DNA of 9,336 bases. Source: Chlamydiia bacterium (lineage in GTDB: Bacteria; Chlamydiota; Chlamydiia; Chlamydiales; SM23-39). A model generated the notes under the pieces. It did not search any database. It saw only the letters and a list, made by a program, of their open reading frames with translations, and was not told where the DNA came from. The translations under genes were made by a program, and so were the position numbers. Location of the stretch: assembly GCA_016194825.1 (NCBI GenBank), contig JACQAR010000086.1:1-9336 (forward strand), read 5' to 3'. Positions 1 to 6,366 of the stretch are shown one piece after another (within the stretch, counting starts at the first letter, position 1; every line of letters begins with the position of its first letter).

Positions 1-63
1 ACTTGCTCCTTGCAGATCGCCGCTTACTTCACCTGCAGAGACAAAGAGATCTATTGCAGACAT
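1..63 (-). CDS. lpxB: Lipid-A-disaccharide synthase, N-terminal 21 codons only (cut by window edge)
   Basis: The reverse strand opens with ATG at 63 and stays open to base 1, giving MSAIDLFVSAGEVSGDLQGA and one more residue. The AGEVSGDLQGA stretch matches the N-terminal AGExSGDxxGA signature of LpxB, the GT19 glycosyltransferase that joins UDP-2,3-diacylglucosamine and lipid X during lipid A synthesis at the inner membrane. The start lies 10 bases after the stop of the upstream hydrolase gene, so it is probably co-transcribed and translationally coupled; I see no Shine-Dalgarno before it. The order pcnB - hydrolase - lpxB resembles the chlamydial pcnB-lpxB neighbourhood (from memory). Only the N-terminus is visible, so the call rests on one motif plus context. 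Confidence 0.8.
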   Translation of the reverse strand, partial: MSAIDLFVSAGEVSGDLQGAS

Positions 64-64
64 G

Positions 65-93
65 TGAAACTTTTTACTGGGATAGGTTCGTGG
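65..93 (+). repeat. 29-base inverted repeat, left copy (3' end of hydrolase gene)
   Basis: Matches the reverse complement of 9305-9333 in 26 of 29 positions. On the reverse strand it covers the last hydrolase codons, the TAA stop and the bases that follow: ACGAACCTATCC, three variable bases, TAAAAAGTTTCA. Confidence 0.7.
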
Positions 94-835
94 CAATCCA
101 TTCGGCTCCTTGCTGGAAAGTGGCAACAGACGTGCCGTGCCCTTGATGACCAATGGAGGGGGTGATGAAGAGCTCTACTTGTGGCTGGCGCACTTTTTGC
201 TTTTCTGCCGCGGCAACCACGGACATGGCAAATGCAAAACAGGTCTCTGTGCCGACTTTGCGATCGTCATTACCGATGTACATCCGGATCCTCCGATGGA
301 CTAGGCGCTTGCTCAGTGTGTCCAAGCTCAAGTTCAATACTGCAGGATGAGAGCGCAGCGCATGAAATTCTTGCGCATGGTGCAGTTGCGTCAAAGGAGC
401 AAAGGCGACAATGGAGCGAAACACCTCTCGTCTCGCAGCTATGTGGCAAGCGATGAAGCCGCCTCGAGAAAGACCGCCGATGGCCATTTTTTCAGGATCG
501 ACAAAGCGCTGTTGGATCGCGTAGTCGACGGCGATCTCGGCTTGATCCAAAAACGTGCCAAGAGGGTCTTTCCCTTGCGCATATTCTTCTGCCCAGACAC
601 GGAGCGCATCTTTCGGAGATAAAGGACTTTCATGTGCCGGAAGTGTCATGGAAAAAATGCGGATCATCCGGTTTTGCAAAAACTGCACCGGTTGGTTGAA
701 GGGGTCGAGGGTGAGAGAATCGGGTCCTGATAGCGCAAAGTAAAAAAAGGAGGGAAGAGGGCCATGATCAAGAGCAGGGCCTTTATGAAATAGCTGAATG
801 CCCGGTGCAGCAGAAAGGCACACTACATCCGACAC
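74..835 (-). CDS. Alpha/beta hydrolase (prolyl-oligopeptidase/dienelactone-hydrolase-like), 253 aa
   Basis: A cytosolic serine hydrolase of unknown substrate; no signal peptide or membrane segment is visible. The nucleophile elbow is G-L-S-R-G at residues 121-125 (Ser123 the likely nucleophile), followed by a small-residue helix. Asp190/Asp191 (IGNDD) and His230 or His233 (GHQGHG) sit where the acid and base of the triad are expected. The N-terminal part (FYFALS...LDPFNQPV) looks like the first strands of the fold without a classical cap. The start is GTG at 835, one base after the pcnB stop. It is chosen because a purine-rich SD lies 7 bases upstream and no ATG, GTG or TTG was found in the stretch read in this frame further upstream, though the frame stays open through the pcnB end. 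The gene is sandwiched between pcnB and lpxB, so it is expressed with them. A role in RNA or lipid A metabolism is not shown by the sequence. Confidence 0.8.
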   Translation of the reverse strand: MSDVVCLSAAPGIQLFHKGPALDHGPLPSFFYFALSGPDSLTLDPFNQPVQFLQNRMIRIFSMTLPAHESPLSPKDALRVWAEEYAQGKDPLGTFLDQAEIAVDYAIQQRFVDPEKMAIGGLSRGGFIACHIAARREVFRSIVAFAPLTQLHHAQEFHALRSHPAVLNLSLDTLSKRLVHRRIRMYIGNDDRKVGTETCFAFAMSVVAAAEKQKVRQPQVELFITPSIGHQGHGTSVATFQQGAEWIATNLSQ

Positions 836-836
836 G

Positions 837-2072
837 CTACGACCTTCTCCTTCTACGCCGTCGTCGGCGCGGAGGAAGCGGTGCAGGAGATTCGGCGCCC
901 TGGTACATCGCTTCGGTCCAATCGGTATACGTAGGCAAGAGCTCGGGTTGCACCGCCGCGCGCCATTTGAACAGGTGCAGAGCCATTGAGAATATGGGAT
1001 CTAGAGGCGCTCGCAACTTTTTCTGCCCGCGCGATTCTAATGGCAAGATCCGAAATTGCGCTGTGAGGATCAGCGAAAGAATCGCGCGCATTCTGCGGGG
1101 GAGTTGAAAGAAAGGAGAAAATACCTCGTCGAGGAGTTGGTGAGAGAGTTCCGCAATTTGGCCCAGATGTAGAGGCTGGCGACTCGATTTGTGCTGGATG
1201 ATGATCTCAAACAAGGGGAAGAGGAGCACCGATAGCAAAAGGGCGCGATCAAGCGGCTGACCGAGCTGTTTTTTCATTTCTGCATCGGTCTCTTCGAGAA
1301 GGCGAAACGTGGGCTCTGCGATCTCTTTTTCTTGGAGCGCTTCTGCTAAATTGGGCAAGAGCGGCTGCAATAGCCCATATTCCTGGAGCAGATGGAAAAA
1401 AGGACGAGAGGCGCCCGATTCCAACATCCGGAGCAACTCTTCAAAGACCCGGGCAGAAGAGCTGTTCAAAATATCGCCTTTGCAGTTCAAGAGCGCTTGG
1501 AAAGTGGGTGCGTCAATCTCAAATTGGAAGCGAGCGCAGAATTTGATCAACCGGATCATCCGGACCGGATCTTGGATGAATCGCGCTTCGGGTTGTCCGA
1601 TCGTCCTCAATAGTCGTTTTTCTAAATCGAGATAGCCATCTACATAGTCGATGATTTCTTGGCTTTCTGGATCGTAAAAGAGGCCGTTGATGGTAAAGTC
1701 GCGCCGCAAGACATCTTGTTCTTCAGTGCCCCATTCATTGTCTCGGACAATGAGGTCGGCCGTTTCCGTATCTCCCGAGCGGAAGGTGGATACCTCAATC
1801 ACCTTGCGGCCAAAGCGGACATGGGCGAGCCGAAACCGCCTTCCAATCAGGATGGCGTTGCGGAAAATGCCTCGGATTTCTTCTGGTTTGGCCGAAGTAG
1901 AAACGTCAAAATCTTTGGGCTTTTGCTGCAAGAGAAGATCACGTACCCCACCGCCTACCAAGTAGGCTTTATGTCCTGCTTCTTTCAATTTTTGGATTAC
2001 GTAGAAAGCGTGCGTGTCAATTTGATCAGGAGCGATCTGATGTTCAGAAAGGGAATAAACCTTGGGTTCCAT
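837..2072 (-). CDS. pcnB: Poly(A) polymerase I (bacterial PAP), 411 aa
   Basis: Adds 3' poly(A) tails to RNA and so marks transcripts for exonuclease decay. It is a class II nucleotidyltransferase. Residues 38-45 carry LVGGGVRD, residues 51-57 KPKDFDV with the metal-binding aspartates Asp54 and Asp56, residues 123-130 RRDFTING, and residues 168-176 DPVRMIRLI. ILIGRRFRL at 74-82 fits the motif reported to separate true poly(A) polymerases from CCA-adding enzymes. The neck helix has SSSARVFEEL. The protein ends in PP, nine arginines and a serine, like the basic tail of E. coli PcnB, which is thought to help bind RNA. All six arginine codons are used in the nine, so this is not a simple DNA repeat. 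The ATG at 2072 has no SD in the usual place. It heads the operon with the hydrolase and lpxB. Some chlamydial PcnB paralogues may act on tRNA instead, so substrate choice is not certain. Confidence 0.9.
   Translation of the reverse strand: MEPKVYSLSEHQIAPDQIDTHAFYVIQKLKEAGHKAYLVGGGVRDLLLQQKPKDFDVSTSAKPEEIRGIFRNAILIGRRFRLAHVRFGRKVIEVSTFRSGDTETADLIVRDNEWGTEEQDVLRRDFTINGLFYDPESQEIIDYVDGYLDLEKRLLRTIGQPEARFIQDPVRMIRLIKFCARFQFEIDAPTFQALLNCKGDILNSSSARVFEELLRMLESGASRPFFHLLQEYGLLQPLLPNLAEALQEKEIAEPTFRLLEETDAEMKKQLGQPLDRALLLSVLLFPLFEIIIQHKSSRQPLHLGQIAELSHQLLDEVFSPFFQLPRRMRAILSLILTAQFRILPLESRGQKKLRAPLDPIFSMALHLFKWRAAVQPELLPTYTDWTEAMYQGAESPAPLPPRRRRRRRRRS
843..854 (-). promoter_or_regulatory. Ribosome-binding site of the hydrolase gene inside the pcnB coding end
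   Basis: On the reverse strand AGAAGGAGAAGG lies 7 bases before the GTG at 835. The same 12 bases are four arginine codons of the PcnB tail. This purine tract supports the GTG start and suggests that translation of the hydrolase depends on ribosomes finishing pcnB. Confidence 0.6.
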
Positions 2073-2086
2073 TTGCAGTAGACTTG

Positions 2087-2115
2087 AGAATAGGACAATC
2101 CTCCGTATAGGTCAA
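2087..2115 (-). promoter_or_regulatory. Sigma-70-type promoter of pcnB operon
   Basis: On the reverse strand TTGACC (2115-2110) is followed after exactly 17 bases by TATTCT (2092-2087). The -35 matches consensus in five of six positions and the -10 in four. The predicted start near 2080 leaves about 8 untranslated bases before the pcnB ATG. A GGAGG lies inside the spacer, but it would not be transcribed and is too far from the ATG to serve it. Confidence 0.55.
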
Positions 2116-2168
2116 GAAAAGTTCTTCACTTTCAAATAATATTTATAAATGCTTTTTAAGCGAAACTT

Positions 2169-2177
2169 TGATATAAT
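2169..2177 (+). promoter_or_regulatory. Extended -10 promoter of the 634-aa gene
   Basis: TGATATAAT is a perfect extended -10 (TGn plus consensus TATAAT at 2172-2177). No good -35 is found 16-18 bases upstream, but the region from about 2128 to 2160 is strongly AT-rich. Transcription should begin about 7 bases after the -10, at or next to the ATG at 2185, so the message would be leaderless. Confidence 0.6.
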
Positions 2178-2184
2178 ATAACTC

Positions 2185-4089
2185 ATGTCTGTAATTAAAA
2201 CTAAATTAGGTATCGTTTCTTTAAACAATATCCAATACCGCGCGGTATTGCATTGGGATCGAGACATCACGGCCGCATCGGCAAAGAAAGCTTTAGCGGT
2301 AATTAAGAAGCAACTTATTGAGGCTCAAAGGATAAAGCCTAATCTGGAAATGGTGTCTCTGAGCGACAAAAAGGTAACGGCAGCAGATGGTAGCGCTATC
2401 GAGACAAGAAATTCTTTTATTTCCAAGCTAAAGCCCATTGCATTACAGATCCCGAAGCCCCAGCTGCAGCACAATAGGCCCATTGACGATCCCAAACACG
2501 GGAAAACCACCATTTCCTGGGACCCCGCCCGCCATTTTCTTGAGGGGGTATTTTCCCCCGTCCGCAAGACGCAAAAAGAGGTGGTCTCTCGCTCTCAGTT
2601 CATCCGCGACCATGTGCAAGAGCTGTACTCCCTAAGGGGTAAAAGCTACGATCCTAGAAACAAAAAGGTGAAGGAAACACTCCAAGGCACCTCTTTAAGC
2701 CTCGATCCGCGAGATGATTTGCGCCAAAAGTATGAGCCGTGTGAAGCCATTCGTCACTACTACGACAAATATCAAGGTCCCTTCTCTGTGACCGAGCGGT
2801 TTGCCCGCAATAGCTCTTTGAAAGGACTCCAATTCCATGAAGATGGCGATCCGAGCGATATCCGTACAGTCGATCGCGCCATCAACTCTTCATTCCACCG
2901 TGTCTCAGATCAGGTACACCTGATGCGCGGCTTTGAAAATGAAGAGGGGAATTACCACTGCTTTTTAGGGCGCATGGATGCGCAGGGGCCCGATTCAGCG
3001 AAGTACACAGTATATGACACCGATCCGCGCATCACGCGCCGGTTGAAAAAAGCGAAGACGATGATCGATTTCGTCTTCAACGCGCTTTACCACAGCGATC
3101 AAGTGGGCATTGAGAAAGAAGGTGAAACATTCCGCCTCCACGTGGCTGTGCATGCCCTTTTACATACTCAATGTAAACAGGGAAAATTGCTCACAGAAGA
3201 AATCGAACTATTAAACGATCTCGTTGCACTCTCTCGTCGAGGAGGACTTTCCATCCAAGACGCCAAAGACACCAAGACTGTCCACCGCGTGATCTTAGAT
3301 CCTATTCCTGTGGCCTCCGTGCAGTTTGATGCGAAATCACGCGTAGAGACGATTTTGCCAGCAGCTCTCAGCGGCGAGAGCAGAGCCCGCTCAATCAGCC
3401 AAGAAGCTGATGCGTATCTATTCTCTCTTGTCGAGAAAAAGTTGGTGCAGATCCAAGACCCTACTCAGAAAACACTCCTCAAAAACACGCAAGAGCTCTT
3501 GGCTGAGGCCGCGGCAGGCAAATACAAGCCGTGGGAAGAGGTCATGATCCGGATATTCCTGTGCAAACTCCTCGGCATCAAGATGATTTTCCACTGCTTA
3601 AGCAGCTTAGATCGAGCCAACGTAGCCGGGGCCATCCAAGTGGCGATGGACCAGTGGCTGAAGGGGAGAGGAATGAAAGCGATCCCCAAAGATGAAAAAG
3701 GGCGCTTTGCCATTCATCACATTGTGCATGAGAAAATCCCAGGCAGCGATATTGCCCCCTTCAAAGAGAGCATTGCTTCGGCCTTCAGAAGAGCTGAAAA
3801 AGTGACAGAACTAGCACGTGATCAAGGCGGCTTCAAATATTTCCGTCATATCCGACAACACCCGGCTCTTGCCGACCTGTTGCCAGAGCGTTATTTGCTC
3901 GATGCGGCTTGGTATGTCAAGCTAGGGAGCTTGGTTGGTACAGCACTTGCTTCTATCGTGTGGCTATTGGCCCTTATTTTGGATGCGGTTACTGGGAACC
4001 TGCACACCAGTCGCTTCTACCATTTCCGCAACCTTCGCGCTTTCTATATTTCGAAAGTTGTCGATGAGACCCAGCTCGCCATTTACTAA
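2185..4089 (+). CDS. Unknown 634-aa protein with a Cys-x5-Arg phosphatase-like loop and one C-terminal membrane segment
   Basis: I do not recognise a named family with certainty. The most telling stretch is FHCLSSLDRAN, with Cys471 and Arg477 giving C-x5-R after a hydrophobic strand (GIKMIF) and before a long helix (VAGAIQVAMDQWL). This is the layout of the phosphate-binding loop of Cys-based phosphatases, and the LDR end recalls CKSGxDRT loops of SopB/IpgD-type phosphoinositide phosphatases. Two usual residues differ: Ser474 replaces Gly, and Ala478 follows Arg instead of Thr/Ser, so activity could be altered or lost. After it come GGFKYFRHIRQHPALADLLPERY and then a single hydrophobic segment at about 580-602 with a basic 32-residue tail. 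There is no N-terminal signal peptide. The first 550 residues look soluble. The ATG at 2185 lacks an SD, which fits the leaderless promoter just upstream. dsbA follows 29 bases later. A host-directed secreted or membrane effector is possible in a chlamydia but is inference only. Confidence 0.75.
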   Translation: MSVIKTKLGIVSLNNIQYRAVLHWDRDITAASAKKALAVIKKQLIEAQRIKPNLEMVSLSDKKVTAADGSAIETRNSFISKLKPIALQIPKPQLQHNRPIDDPKHGKTTISWDPARHFLEGVFSPVRKTQKEVVSRSQFIRDHVQELYSLRGKSYDPRNKKVKETLQGTSLSLDPRDDLRQKYEPCEAIRHYYDKYQGPFSVTERFARNSSLKGLQFHEDGDPSDIRTVDRAINSSFHRVSDQVHLMRGFENEEGNYHCFLGRMDAQGPDSAKYTVYDTDPRITRRLKKAKTMIDFVFNALYHSDQVGIEKEGETFRLHVAVHALLHTQCKQGKLLTEEIELLNDLVALSRRGGLSIQDAKDTKTVHRVILDPIPVASVQFDAKSRVETILPAALSGESRARSISQEADAYLFSLVEKKLVQIQDPTQKTLLKNTQELLAEAAAGKYKPWEEVMIRIFLCKLLGIKMIFHCLSSLDRANVAGAIQVAMDQWLKGRGMKAIPKDEKGRFAIHHIVHEKIPGSDIAPFKESIASAFRRAEKVTELARDQGGFKYFRHIRQHPALADLLPERYLLDAAWYVKLGSLVGTALASIVWLLALILDAVTGNLHTSRFYHFRNLRAFYISKVVDETQLAIY

Positions 4090-4118
4090 ATTTTCCCTTC
4101 CAGGTATTGCTTGAATTC

Positions 4119-4745
4119 ATGGAGAAAAGAAAGATCCTGGTATGGGTTGTGAGCGTTATTTCTGCAGCAGGCATCGGTGCGATTGCCCTCATGAGCCTGA
4201 AAACCTCTTCTCAACCAGTCTCTATCTCCACCAGTAGTTTTCCCACAATTGGGAACATGGAGGCCAAAGTAGAGCTCGTCCTCATTGCTGATTTGCGCTG
4301 CACCGCCTGTAAACATTTTGACCAAGAAATTTTCCCCAAGATTGCCGAGCAGTACATTGCCACAGGAAAAGTGCGCTTTTCCACAGTCTTGGTCGCTTTT
4401 CTCGAAGACTCGAAAATCAGAGCGAATGCTGCCTGGACTGTCTATCGACAAAATCATGGCCGGTTTTTCTCTTACCTGCATGAGTTGTTTCGTTTTACAG
4501 CTGATAAAAGCCTGGCCCCGGAAATGTTGATCCAACTGGCCAAAGAAGTGGGAAGAATTGATGTCGCAGCGCTCGACTCTTGTATCCAGAGCGGCTGTTA
4601 CTTTGCTGAGATCGACCAGAATATGGATTGGGCCAAGGGGATCATGGGGAATCTCTTCGGCACTCCCGCTCTGTACATCAATGGCGTTCGCACTTCCGTA
4701 CGCTCCTTTGAACCCATCCAAACGCAGATTGAAAAGAACTTATGA
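4119..4745 (+). CDS. dsbA: Membrane-anchored DsbA-like thiol:disulfide oxidoreductase, 208 aa
   Basis: Introduces disulfides into exported proteins, facing the periplasm. Residues 1-6 are basic (MEKRKI), followed by a hydrophobic segment to about residue 26 that can act as an uncleaved anchor or signal. The thioredoxin fold of the Thioredoxin_4/DsbA type starts near FPTIGN. The redox site is C61-T-A-C64 (LIADLRCTACKHF), and the cis-proline loop is GTPALYINGV near residues 181-190. A second Cys pair, C155 and C160, could form an extra disulfide. The ATG at 4119 is preferred; a TTG at 4107 would add four residues, and neither has a convincing SD. It follows the 634-aa gene by 29 bases and overlaps dsbB by four, so the partner is evident. 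In chlamydiae such enzymes would serve the cysteine-rich, disulfide-linked outer envelope. Chlamydial homologues have also been labelled DsbG; a reductase or isomerase role is less likely next to dsbB. Confidence 0.85.
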   Translation: MEKRKILVWVVSVISAAGIGAIALMSLKTSSQPVSISTSSFPTIGNMEAKVELVLIADLRCTACKHFDQEIFPKIAEQYIATGKVRFSTVLVAFLEDSKIRANAAWTVYRQNHGRFFSYLHELFRFTADKSLAPEMLIQLAKEVGRIDVAALDSCIQSGCYFAEIDQNMDWAKGIMGNLFGTPALYINGVRTSVRSFEPIQTQIEKNL

Positions 4746-5143
4746 ACAAATACCGTATTTTTATCGCATGGATCCTCGCCATCCTCGGCACTACGCTGAG
4801 CGTTTACTTCCGGACGTTTCTCCACATTGAGCCCTGTCCCCTCTGCTGGTACCAGAGGATGGCTCTTTTCCCCTTAGTGCTTTTACTCGGGATGGGGATC
4901 TACCGAGGCGATAAGAACATCGCGATCTACGGCCTGCCTTTTGCTGTGATTGGATGTCTTATCGCCGTGTATCAAGTACTGGGTTCTTATTATCCGTTTT
5001 TGCTGCATAGAGGCCTTTGCGGAGAAAACCATCCTTGTACCAATGGCGTATTTTATCTTTTTGGTTTCCTGACATTCCCGATGGTCAGCGCGATCGGTTT
5101 TGCGCTCATCGCTCTTTTGTTGGTACGGGCAAAGAGCCTGTGA
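4742..5143 (+). CDS. dsbB: Disulfide bond formation protein DsbB (BdbC-like), 133 aa
   Basis: Inner-membrane quinone-linked oxidase that re-oxidises DsbA. Four hydrophobic segments are visible at about residues 5-23, 40-54, 61-81 and 103-127. The first periplasmic loop carries C32-P-L-C35 in EPCPLCWYQRM, a near-invariant DsbB/BdbC signature that includes the Gln-Arg after the motif. The second loop carries Cys93 and Cys99 (LCGENHPC). At 133 residues it has the compact size of BdbC-type members rather than E. coli DsbB (176). The ATGA overlap with dsbA implies translational coupling. Cys72, inside the third segment, is extra. Its last 38 bases overlap the end of the opposing ATPase gene, so the two are convergent with no room for a dedicated terminator. 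Confidence 0.93.
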   Translation: MNKYRIFIAWILAILGTTLSVYFRTFLHIEPCPLCWYQRMALFPLVLLLGMGIYRGDKNIAIYGLPFAVIGCLIAVYQVLGSYYPFLLHRGLCGENHPCTNGVFYLFGFLTFPMVSAIGFALIALLLVRAKSL

Positions 5144-6299
5144 GAAATTCCGGCAAAGATTTAAGAAATTCCTCCAAGGGGATAGTAGTGACTGAGTCGA
5201 TGTATTGCCATTTATCTCCTCCATAAACGATCCAAGCAGTAGCCTCGGGATAGTCCTTTTTGAATGCGTGTAACGCCGTAAGATCTTTGCGAGAAATAGA
5301 ATGCGAACGCTTGATTTCAATTGCAAAAAACCCTTTCGGACCATAGAGAATAAAATCGATTTCTAATCCAGACGATGTTCGCCAAAAATAGAGCTCGTAA
5401 TCTAGATGCAGACTATCATTGACGGCACGGAAGTTTTGTAAAACAAGCGTTTCTAAAGCAGGGCCATCGATTTCTTCTTCGCTGTCTAAAGGACCTTTTG
5501 GTCTAAGAGTTCGAAAAAGGCCTGTGTCAAAGAAATAAAACTTAGGATGCATCACCAATCTTCTTTCCGCTCTGCGAGTAAAAGGAGGAAGCTGAATCGC
5601 GATCAAGAGATCCTCGACAATCTGAAAATAACCGGCCACTCGATCGCGCGGCAATGCCACTTCTCTGGAGATATTGGCTAAATTCACAGGCTGTCCCTGA
5701 GATAACGAAGCGATCTTTAAAAAGCGGGCAAAGTCCCCCAATTGCCGTACAATGCCTTCTTGCGCAATCTCCTGTTGGAGATACACTTCTACGTACCCAT
5801 CCAGATACGCTTGAGCGTTGCCCTCTGTATCCCACACATAGGGCATCAATCCGTTTTGAATAGCTCGAGCCAGCTGAAAATCCTTGCCCAGTTCCACAGC
5901 GGTCAGCGGATGCATCCGCTCCATTCGGGCTCTTCCGCCTAATAGATTCGCTCTTTGCCGCCTTAAGCTTCGGGCGCTCGAGCCGGTCAAAATAAAGCGG
6001 TATCCCTTTGACTCAATCAAACGGTGTACTTCGTTGAGAAGGTCGGGGACTCTTTGGATTTCATCAATGATGATCCAATCTGCAAAGGAGGGAGGGATGA
6101 GGGTTTCGAGCAGTCCGGGCTGGGCTAAAAGGTTGGTATACAGCCTGGCTTCGAGAAGATCAATATATAAGGCTTTAGGGTAAAAGGACTTAATTAACAT
6201 TGTCTTGCCAGTTCCTCTTGGTCCAAAGAGGAAAAAGCTCTGAGACGTCTCGACAGGTTTAAGCAATCTTTGGTACATACCCATCATTTTGCATAGCAT
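5106..6299 (-). CDS. AAA-family ATPase with C-terminal DUF4143 domain, 397 aa
   Basis: Two-part protein of the AAA_14 (PF13173) plus DUF4143 (PF13635) kind, common in bacteria and archaea and of unsettled function. Walker A is FGPRGTGKT at 25-33 (Lys32). Walker B is WIIIDE at 75-80. A sensor-like LTGSSAR lies at 104-110, followed by NLLGGRA. The C-terminal part has FYFFDTGLFRTL and then E313-x-D315 and E328-x-K330 (GLEIDFI, AIEIKRS), the pattern of a PD-(D/E)xK nuclease-like core. There are no membrane segments. ATG 6299 gives the longest form; the eighth codon (ATG 6278, MYQRLLKP) fits the usual N-terminus of the family better. A weak TTGACT/CAAAAT pair (6313-6308, 6291-6286) would start the message close to 6278. 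No SD is seen. It stands alone, divergent from tdk and convergent with dsbB, as expected of an accessory gene with patchy distribution. Toxin-antitoxin or DNA-related roles have been guessed for relatives, none shown here. Confidence 0.9.
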   Translation of the reverse strand: MLCKMMGMYQRLLKPVETSQSFFLFGPRGTGKTMLIKSFYPKALYIDLLEARLYTNLLAQPGLLETLIPPSFADWIIIDEIQRVPDLLNEVHRLIESKGYRFILTGSSARSLRRQRANLLGGRARMERMHPLTAVELGKDFQLARAIQNGLMPYVWDTEGNAQAYLDGYVEVYLQQEIAQEGIVRQLGDFARFLKIASLSQGQPVNLANISREVALPRDRVAGYFQIVEDLLIAIQLPPFTRRAERRLVMHPKFYFFDTGLFRTLRPKGPLDSEEEIDGPALETLVLQNFRAVNDSLHLDYELYFWRTSSGLEIDFILYGPKGFFAIEIKRSHSISRKDLTALHAFKKDYPEATAWIVYGGDKWQYIDSVTTIPLEEFLKSLPEFLTGSLPVPTKER

Positions 6300-6330
6300 T
6301 TTTAGGAAGTCAAGCCATTTTTTCTTCTTC

Positions 6331-6360
6331 TTGAGTCAAAATCTCCTCTCGCCCTATTCT
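6331..6360 (+). promoter_or_regulatory. Candidate promoter of tdk
   Basis: TTGAGT (6331-6336) and TATTCT (6355-6360) are separated by 18 bases. The -10 hexamer is identical to that proposed for pcnB. The expected start, 6-7 bases after the -10, falls on or beside the A of the tdk ATG at 6367, so the transcript would have no leader. AGAGGG touches the ATG directly and is too close to work as an SD. Confidence 0.4.
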
Positions 6361-6366
6361 AGAGGG

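Noticed and set aside
837..870. Poly-arginine tail as a frameshift artefact of pcnB
   Set aside because: The known basic tail of PcnB homologues, the use of all six arginine codons and the correctly placed downstream SD argue for a true C-terminus.
1659..2081. 140-codon forward frame opposite the pcnB N-terminus
   Set aside because: The reverse strand encodes the conserved nucleotidyltransferase core here; the forward frame has no recognisable motif.
2093..2109. GGAGG followed by ATT as a rare AUU start for pcnB, as reported in E. coli
   Set aside because: The ATT is in frame but directly touches GGAGG with no spacing, and the stretch sits inside the promoter spacer, so it would not be transcribed from the proposed promoter.
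4086..4721. 211-codon open frame on the reverse strand opposite dsbA
   Set aside because: It lies antisense over the well-supported thioredoxin-fold gene, shows no family motif and has no SD; it is a shadow of the coding strand.
6289..6366. 26-residue N-terminal extension of thymidine kinase
   Set aside because: It covers the putative promoter and overlaps the divergent ATPase start; the family N-terminus begins at MAKLYFRHG.
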